Positions 1 to 4,001 of a DNA stretch of 5,886 nt are shown here, piece after piece (positions within the stretch are counted from its first letter, which is position 1; the number at the start of each line of letters is the position of its first letter). The notes beneath the pieces are model-generated. The model did not search any database. It had not been told where the DNA came from and saw only the letters and a program-made list of their open reading frames with translations. A program made the translations under genes and the position numbers. Location of the stretch: NCBI GenBank assembly GCA_017883105.1, contig JADGOF010000159.1:1-5886 (forward strand), written 5' to 3'. The stretch comes from Acidimicrobiales bacterium (GTDB lineage Bacteria; Actinomycetota; Acidimicrobiia; Acidimicrobiales; RAAP-2).

Positions 1-1296
1 GTCGCCCCGGTAGCGCTCGTCGAAGTCCATGTCGATGTCGGGCATCTGGATGCGGCCCGGGTTGAGGAACCGTTCGAACAGCAGGTCGTACTTGATGGGA
101 TCGAGATCGACGATCTGCAGGCAGTACGCCACGCAGCAGCCGGCGGCCGATCCCCGGCCCGGCCCCACCCGGATCCGCTGGGAGCGGGCAAAACGGATGA
201 GGTCCCATACCACCAGGAAGTAGGCGGAGAAGCCCATGTCGCCGATGACCCCGAGCTCGTAGTCGAGCCGGGACATCACCTCGGCCGGGATGGGGAGCCC
301 GTACCGCTTCTTGGCTCCTTCGACACTCAGGTGGCGGAGATAGGCCGCCGCGCGCTCCTCATAGGAGTCCCCGGTGAACTCGTCGGGCACCGGGAAGCGG
401 GGGAGACTCACCCGGCCGAAATCGATCTCGACCGAGGCGCGCTCGGCGATGAGCAGGGTGTTGTCGCACGCCTCGGGGAGCTCGGCAAAGAGTTGGCGCA
501 TCTCGGCCGCCGACTTCAGGTAGTGCTCCTCGCCTTGGAATTTGAACCGCTTGGGATCGGCCAACAGTGCGCCGGTCTGCACGCACAGCAGGGCGTCGTG
601 GGCCACGTGGTCTTCGCGGTGGGTGTAGTGACTGTCATTGGTGGCCAGGAGGGGAGCGCCGATGCGCCGGGCGATCTCCACCAGCGCGGGGTTGGTCTTG
701 TGCTGCTCGGGGAGCCCGTGGTCCTGTAGCTCGACGAAGAGACTCTCCTTGCCGAAAATGTCCTGCAGGCGGGCGGCGAGGGCTTCGGCCTTCACCTGAT
801 CGTCGGCTAGCAACGCCTGGAGCACCACACCGCCCAGGCAGCCGGTGGTGGCGATCAGGCCCTTGTTGTGGCGAGCGAGCAGCTCCCAGTCGAGCCGCGG
901 CTTGTAGTAGTAGCCCTCGAGGTAGGCGGCCGAGGACAACTTGAGCAGATTGCGATAGCCCTCGTTGCTCTCCGCCAGCAGTGTCAGGTGGTAGTAGAGC
1001 TTCTCGCCCCCGGCCACGTCACCACCGGTGTCATCGACCTTGCCTCGACGGACTGGACGTTCGTGACGGGACTCGGCCGCCATGTAGGCTTCGGTGCCAA
1101 TGATCGGATTGATACCCGCGGCCCGGCACGCCGCATAGAAGTCGAGGACCCCGTACATGTTGCCGTGGTCGGTGATGCCGAGGGCCGGCTGCCCGTCCTC
1201 CACCGCCGCCTGCACCAGGTCCTTGACCCGGGCCGCTCCGTCGAGCATCGAAAACTCGGTGTGGGTGTGCAGGTGTGTGAACGACCGTGATGCCAA
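1..1296 (-). CDS. dnaE: DNA polymerase III alpha subunit, N-terminal part (cut by left edge)
   Basis: Replicative C-family DNA polymerase that extends DNA in the replisome. The visible 432 residues are about a third of a usual DnaE of roughly 1,150-1,200. The PHP domain occupies about residues 5-280. Its nine expected metal ligands all appear present: H10, H12, D19, H44 (TDHG), E69 (GTEAYM), H103, C153 (TTGCLGG), D221 and H223 (TNDSHY). From family knowledge, such a complete set goes with PHP-type 3'-5' proofreading, as in mycobacterial DnaE1. The polymerase palm begins after about residue 290. It shows GPGRGSAAG at 378-386 and PDIDMDF at 419-425, whose acidic residues D420, D422 and D424 include the catalytic pair. 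The start is TTG: the reading frame has a TAG at 1329-1327, no ATG or GTG follows it, and the next ATG (M17) would remove H10 and H12. The replacement of the usual small residues by C387, C388 and C392 is odd. Identity is very secure. Confidence 0.97.
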   Translation of the reverse strand, partial: MASRSFTHLHTHTEFSMLDGAARVKDLVQAAVEDGQPALGITDHGNMYGVLDFYAACRAAGINPIIGTEAYMAAESRHERPVRRGKVDDTGGDVAGGEKLYYHLTLLAESNEGYRNLLKLSSAAYLEGYYYKPRLDWELLARHNKGLIATTGCLGGVVLQALLADDQVKAEALAARLQDIFGKESLFVELQDHGLPEQHKTNPALVEIARRIGAPLLATNDSHYTHREDHVAHDALLCVQTGALLADPKRFKFQGEEHYLKSAAEMRQLFAELPEACDNTLLIAERASVEIDFGRVSLPRFPVPDEFTGDSYEERAAAYLRHLSVEGAKKRYGLPIPAEVMSRLDYELGVIGDMGFSAYFLVVWDLIRFARSQRIRVGPGRGSAAGCCVAYCLQIVDLDPIKYDLLFERFLNPGRIQMPDIDMDFDERYRGD

Positions 1297-1306
1297 TGAG
1301 CCGGTA

Positions 1307-1314
1307 CCTTCCTC
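1307..1314 (-). promoter_or_regulatory. Candidate ribosome binding site for dnaE TTG start
   Basis: On the minus strand this reads GAGGAAGG, a purine-rich Shine-Dalgarno-like stretch ending 10 nt before the TTG at 1296-1294. The spacing is slightly long, but it is the only such stretch between the in-frame TAG and the TTG, so it supports the TTG start. Confidence 0.5.
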
Positions 1315-1340
1315 GATGTCCTCGATCTAGAAGGTGCACG

Positions 1341-1361
1341 TTCTCCACAGGCTGTGGACGA
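1341..1361. promoter_or_regulatory. Inverted repeat with two DnaA-box-like halves upstream of dnaE
   Basis: Positions 1344-1358 read TCCACAGGCTGTGGA, a perfect 7-bp inverted repeat around one central base. Each arm belongs to a 9-mer close to a DnaA box. The plus strand at 1341-1349 reads TTCTCCACA, one mismatch from both TTATCCACA and the actinobacterial form TTGTCCACA. The minus strand at 1361-1353 reads TCGTCCACA, one mismatch from TTGTCCACA. The site lies 45-65 nt upstream of the dnaE start codon, so it could be an operator for DnaA or for another dimeric regulator. The resemblance is seen directly; the function is inferred. Confidence 0.45.
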
Positions 1362-1381
1362 GTTACACCGATGTCATTCCG

Positions 1382-1387
1382 ACCATA
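1382..1387 (-). promoter_or_regulatory. Weak candidate -10 element for dnaE
   Basis: The minus strand reads TATGGT, a fair match to TANNNT, about 86 nt upstream of the dnaE TTG. No convincing -35 hexamer lies 15-19 nt further upstream, so this is only a suggestion. If real, the transcript would begin near 1375 and the DnaA-box-like dyad would fall in the first part of the leader. Confidence 0.2.
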
Positions 1388-1413
1388 GCGCGAGCGGACC
1401 GGTGACGGGACGG

Positions 1414-1428
1414 TGGGCCAAAAGCCCA
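1414..1428 (-). terminator. Short GC-rich hairpin after the proteasome activator gene
   Basis: TGGGC and GCCCA form a 5-bp stem around a 5-nt loop, starting 18 nt after the stop of the proteasome activator gene. There is no U-tract after the stem. It would be a weak terminator at best, so read-through into dnaE is possible. Confidence 0.2.
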
Positions 1429-1446
1429 GATGGAGGCGGAGCAACC

Positions 1447-2067
1447 TCAGAGATAGGTGCCGGGCCGACCCGCGCTCGGATCGGCACCCGGCGGAAGGGA
1501 CCGCTGACGCATCTCGTCGAGCTGGGCACGGGCAGCCACCTGCTGGGCCACCAGGGTGGCTTGGATGCCGTGGAACAGGCCCTCGAGCCAACCGACCAGC
1601 TGTGCGTGGGCGATTCGCAGCTCGGATTCGGACGGGGTCGGGGAGTCGAACGGGATGGAGATCCTGTCCAGCTCGGCGGCCAGGTCGGGCGACAGGCCGT
1701 CCGCCAGCTCGCGGATCGACTGTTCGTAGATCTCGCGGAGCCGGCCCCGGCTGGCTTCGTCCAGCGGTGCCTGACGCACCTCCTCGAGGAGCTGCTTGAC
1801 CATCGAGCCGATGCGGAGCAGCTTGGCCGGCCGCTCGATGGATTCGGACACCTCTTCGGCTCCGTCAGCGGCTCCGTCAGCGGCTCCGGTTCCGTCCCCT
1901 TTTTCGTCTTCTTCGACGGAGCTCCCAGTTACCGGGCCAGCGCCGGTTTCGGCCAGTGGTCCATGGTCGGCGTCGACGCTGACCGGAACGGACGAGCCGA
2001 TGTGCCGACCGTCCTCGACGACTTCGGGCTGCAACGGAGCATGACGGGTCGGTTCAGGTGCGGGCAT
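1447..2067 (-). CDS. bpa: Bacterial proteasome activator (Bpa/PafE family)
   Basis: ATP-independent ring-forming activator that docks on the 20S proteasome and opens its gate for unfolded or loosely folded proteins without the ATPase Mpa/ARC. The product is 206 residues. Residues 1-75 are acidic, Gly/Ala/Pro-rich and probably disordered. The helical family core runs from about 78 to 192 and contains KLLRIGSMVKQLLEEVR, APLDEASRGRLREIYEQSIR (101-119), SELRIAHAQLVGWLEGLFHG (148-167) and QQVAARAQLDEMRQ. These match what I recall of Mycobacterium tuberculosis Rv3780 closely. The C-terminus is GTYL, against GQYL in M. tuberculosis; this tail is the proteasome-docking element, and the penultimate tyrosine is kept. 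I chose ATG at 2067 because GAGGAG lies just upstream; a TTG at 2082 would place that ribosome binding site inside the gene. The gene begins 11 nt after the stop of the phosphodiesterase gene, so the two are probably co-transcribed. The proteasome subunit genes are not in this window. Identity is secure. Confidence 0.95.
   Translation of the reverse strand: MPAPEPTRHAPLQPEVVEDGRHIGSSVPVSVDADHGPLAETGAGPVTGSSVEEDEKGDGTGAADGAADGAEEVSESIERPAKLLRIGSMVKQLLEEVRQAPLDEASRGRLREIYEQSIRELADGLSPDLAAELDRISIPFDSPTPSESELRIAHAQLVGWLEGLFHGIQATLVAQQVAARAQLDEMRQRSLPPGADPSAGRPGTYL
1858..1893 (-). repeat. 12-bp tandem repeat inside the proteasome activator gene
   Basis: Two exact copies of GGCTCCGTCAGC (plus strand, 1858-1869 and 1870-1881) are followed by a third, degenerate copy, GGCTCCGGTTCC. 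The unit is in frame and encodes the Ala-Ala-Asp-Gly repeats in the disordered N-terminal linker, around residues 59-70. It looks like local slippage expansion that leaves the reading frame intact. Confidence 0.8.
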
Positions 2068-2070
2068 GTT

Positions 2071-2077
2071 CTCCTCT
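2071..2077 (-). promoter_or_regulatory. Ribosome binding site deciding the bpa start
   Basis: The minus strand reads AGAGGAG followed by AAC and the ATG at 2067-2065. Taking GAGG as the core leaves 5 nt to the ATG. The site lies just after the upstream gene's TGA (2081-2079), which fits re-initiation by ribosomes leaving that gene. Confidence 0.6.
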
Positions 2078-2078
2078 A

Positions 2079-3242
2079 TCAACGGTCGCCACCTCCGAGG
2101 GCCAACAGGGGTACGAGCATTTCGTCACGGGTCAGGGAGCCATGGCGGCTGTGCAACCGGTTCTCACCGGTGTCGGCCGGATCGACGAAAGCAATGGGCG
2201 AATGGGGGATCAGGGCCACACTACCCAGTCGGGCAACGAACCTTTCGTTCAATGGTCCGCCGAACCATCCCTCGTCGATGAGCTGGTCACGCTCCATGAC
2301 CCAAGTGGTGTCGCCGTAGTGGTCGGCGGACCCGGCAACCAGGTCGGCGTGCGCACCCGGACGGGCATGGAGCCATCGGAAGCGACCTTCACCGGACATG
2401 AACTCCACTCCCGCCATCAGGTCACGCCCGAGAAGCTCCACGTTGGGCCCGACGTCGATCTGACCGTGATCGGCGGTGACCACCAACACGGCCCCGGGAG
2501 GCAGTTGCTCCGCCAGGTCAGCCACCAGCCGGTCGACGGCCCGCAGCTCGGCGTCGTACAACTCGCCCAGGCCGCTTCCATGGGCCACTTTGTCTATTCC
2601 GTCGTAGTAGGCATAGACGAAGGGCTCGTGGTCGCGGAGAAGGTGCCCCACTTCGACGGCGAGGGAGGAGGGCACCCTGTATCCGTGGAGAGGTGAATTG
2701 CCCAGATGGGCGGCGGTGAACCCCGTCCCCCCGAACTCGGACTTGGACACCACGGGTACCGGCCCGGCGGAGCCGAAGAACGACGGCAGGGGCTGGAGTT
2801 GTCGAGCCGGAAGGGATCGGCGGGCGTCCCGCCCTTCGCCGCTGCCGATCGACCATCGAAGGACGTTCAGTACCTCGTCGCCGGTGGCCATGCGGTACCC
2901 GAGGATGCCGTGGAGGCTGGGGCTCCGTCCCGTGGTGATCGAGGTCAGGGCGGAGGCCGTGGTGGTCGGTGCCACCGAGGTGATGGCTCGATCGATGCCC
3001 TCTGCCGCCGAAAGCGTCGGGGCCAGTGCGGACCGGGCACGGAGCTGCTCCCAACCGAGGCCGTCCACGACCAACAGCACCACCTGGCCGGCGTAGCGGG
3101 CCGACATGGGCAGCCAGTCGGGGGCGACGTCGTCGACACCATTCCGAGCGAGGAGCGCGGGCACGAGGTTGGCGATGCACGCCCCGTGGTAGTCAGGGAG
3201 GAGTGGCGGCGCTGGCGTGCGTACGGGGTCAGACATCGCCAT
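2079..3242 (-). CDS. Alkaline phosphatase superfamily phosphodiesterase / nucleotide pyrophosphatase-like
   Basis: Probable two-metal (zinc-type) phosphoesterase of the type I phosphodiesterase/nucleotide pyrophosphatase group; the substrate cannot be read from sequence. The predicted site is complete in 387 residues. D60 lies in LLVVDGLGW. T95 lies in PTTTASALTSITTG, which aligns without gaps to the PTKTF...TG nucleophile region of known NPPs. D217 and H221 lie in YYDGIDKVAHGSG, D258 and H259 in TADHGQ, and H367 in HSRHGSL. There is no signal peptide or membrane segment, so the enzyme should be cytosolic, unlike many secreted members. The start is ATG at 3242, with a second ATG two codons later at 3236. 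Neither has a clear ribosome binding site, so the exact start is uncertain by two residues. The gene follows the uncharacterised gene by 36 nt and precedes the proteasome activator gene by 11 nt, which suggests one transcript. The family call is secure; the substrate is unknown. Confidence 0.9.
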   Translation of the reverse strand: MAMSDPVRTPAPPLLPDYHGACIANLVPALLARNGVDDVAPDWLPMSARYAGQVVLLVVDGLGWEQLRARSALAPTLSAAEGIDRAITSVAPTTTASALTSITTGRSPSLHGILGYRMATGDEVLNVLRWSIGSGEGRDARRSLPARQLQPLPSFFGSAGPVPVVSKSEFGGTGFTAAHLGNSPLHGYRVPSSLAVEVGHLLRDHEPFVYAYYDGIDKVAHGSGLGELYDAELRAVDRLVADLAEQLPPGAVLVVTADHGQIDVGPNVELLGRDLMAGVEFMSGEGRFRWLHARPGAHADLVAGSADHYGDTTWVMERDQLIDEGWFGGPLNERFVARLGSVALIPHSPIAFVDPADTGENRLHSRHGSLTRDEMLVPLLALGGGDR

Positions 3243-3278
3243 CGACTGTAGGCGAGTGCAGCCCGGGTGCTGCCGCGA

Positions 3279-4001
3279 TCAACCGCGTGGGAGCAGGGCG
3301 CGCACCGTCTTGTAGCAGTGGCCGTCGCGAGGGACGGAGATGGCGGTCACCAGATAGTGGGGCTTGAATCCAAGTACGGCGGAGAGATCCTTGCCCTGAA
3401 GACGGTCCCGCCGGGCCACGTCGAGTGCCCTTTCCGCCCGTGGATCCTCGACCGGCAGCCAGTTGTCGCTACGGCCCCAGCCGAACCGGACCCATACCGA
3501 TCGGTCCTCGGTCCGACGGAAGAGCACTGGTCCCTTGGTGGGCACCACCAGCGCCAATGACGGCCGGAAGCCTCGGAACTCCCAGTAAGGGGCCGACGCC
3601 CCCGGAAAGCCGAGGACGTGCTCCTCGACGGGTGCTGCCAGCGCGTGGAGGAGGTGGCGTACCCGACGGCCGTGCAACGTGCCCAGATGGCGAGGGAGCC
3701 CGTCCGAAGTGACTGCTTCGGGCTGAGCCAGGTCGTCCCGTTCCGGCTCGTCGGCCAACCGCGCTTCGACCACATCGAACGGGGCGAGGTCCGGGCCGCG
3801 GTCCTCTGGCCAGGCCACCCGCACCCGGACTAGCGTGCCCGAGGCCAGATCCACGCCAATGGTGTCCTCGGGGTGGCAGGCCAGGACCAGTACGGTGAGG
3901 GCACTCCCTCCGGCCACTTCGATTCGTGCCCGGTGCTTGATGGACCGGGCCACGTCCCGTGCGGTACCGCTCCGAGGGGTCCGGGTCGAGCCCTCGCTCA
4001 T
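3279..4001 (-). CDS. Uncharacterised 240-residue protein coupled to the YyaL-type gene
   Basis: I do not recognise this family. The product is 240 residues with no signal peptide or membrane helix, so it is probably cytosolic. A basic N-terminal stretch (DVARSIKHRARIEVAGG, 16-32) leads into alternating hydrophobic strands (SALTVLVLACHPEDTIGVDL; TLVRVRVAWPED), suggesting a beta-rich first part. An acidic middle follows, then a leucine/alanine-rich helix (RRVRHLLHALAAPVEEHVL). The C-terminal half is rich in aromatic residues (YWEFRGFRPSLALVVP; VWVRFGWGRSDNWLPVED) and ends in VPRDGHCYKTVRALLPRG. The two cysteines, C42 and C229, form no metal motif. I chose ATG at 4001 because GGGAG sits 5 nt upstream and the ATG overlaps the preceding TGA as ATGA, the usual sign of translational coupling. 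A longer reading from 4109 would overlap the YyaL gene by 112 bases and adds Arg/Gly/Pro-rich residues typical of a shadow frame. Coding status is well supported by tight packing and non-repetitive, protein-like composition; the function is unknown. Confidence 0.85.
   Translation of the reverse strand: MSEGSTRTPRSGTARDVARSIKHRARIEVAGGSALTVLVLACHPEDTIGVDLASGTLVRVRVAWPEDRGPDLAPFDVVEARLADEPERDDLAQPEAVTSDGLPRHLGTLHGRRVRHLLHALAAPVEEHVLGFPGASAPYWEFRGFRPSLALVVPTKGPVLFRRTEDRSVWVRFGWGRSDNWLPVEDPRAERALDVARRDRLQGKDLSAVLGFKPHYLVTAISVPRDGHCYKTVRALLPRG

Noticed and set aside
331..1290. Plus-strand open frames opposite dnaE
   Set aside because: They mirror the highly conserved dnaE reading frame, which continues unbroken for 432 codons; their translations show no coherent domain.
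1414..1428. Strong Rho-independent terminator between bpa and dnaE
   Set aside because: The stem is only 5 bp and no U-tract follows, so it is kept only as a low-confidence hairpin.
2068..2082. TTG at 2082 as the start of bpa, overlapping the upstream stop
   Set aside because: The GAGGAG at 2076-2071 is well placed for ATG 2067 and would be inside the gene if TTG were used; the five added residues are just a translation of that site.
1354..2319. Long plus-strand open frame of 321 codons across bpa and part of the phosphodiesterase gene
   Set aside because: It is antisense to two clearly recognised genes, has no family-like motifs, and long antisense frames are expected in GC-rich DNA with strong codon bias.
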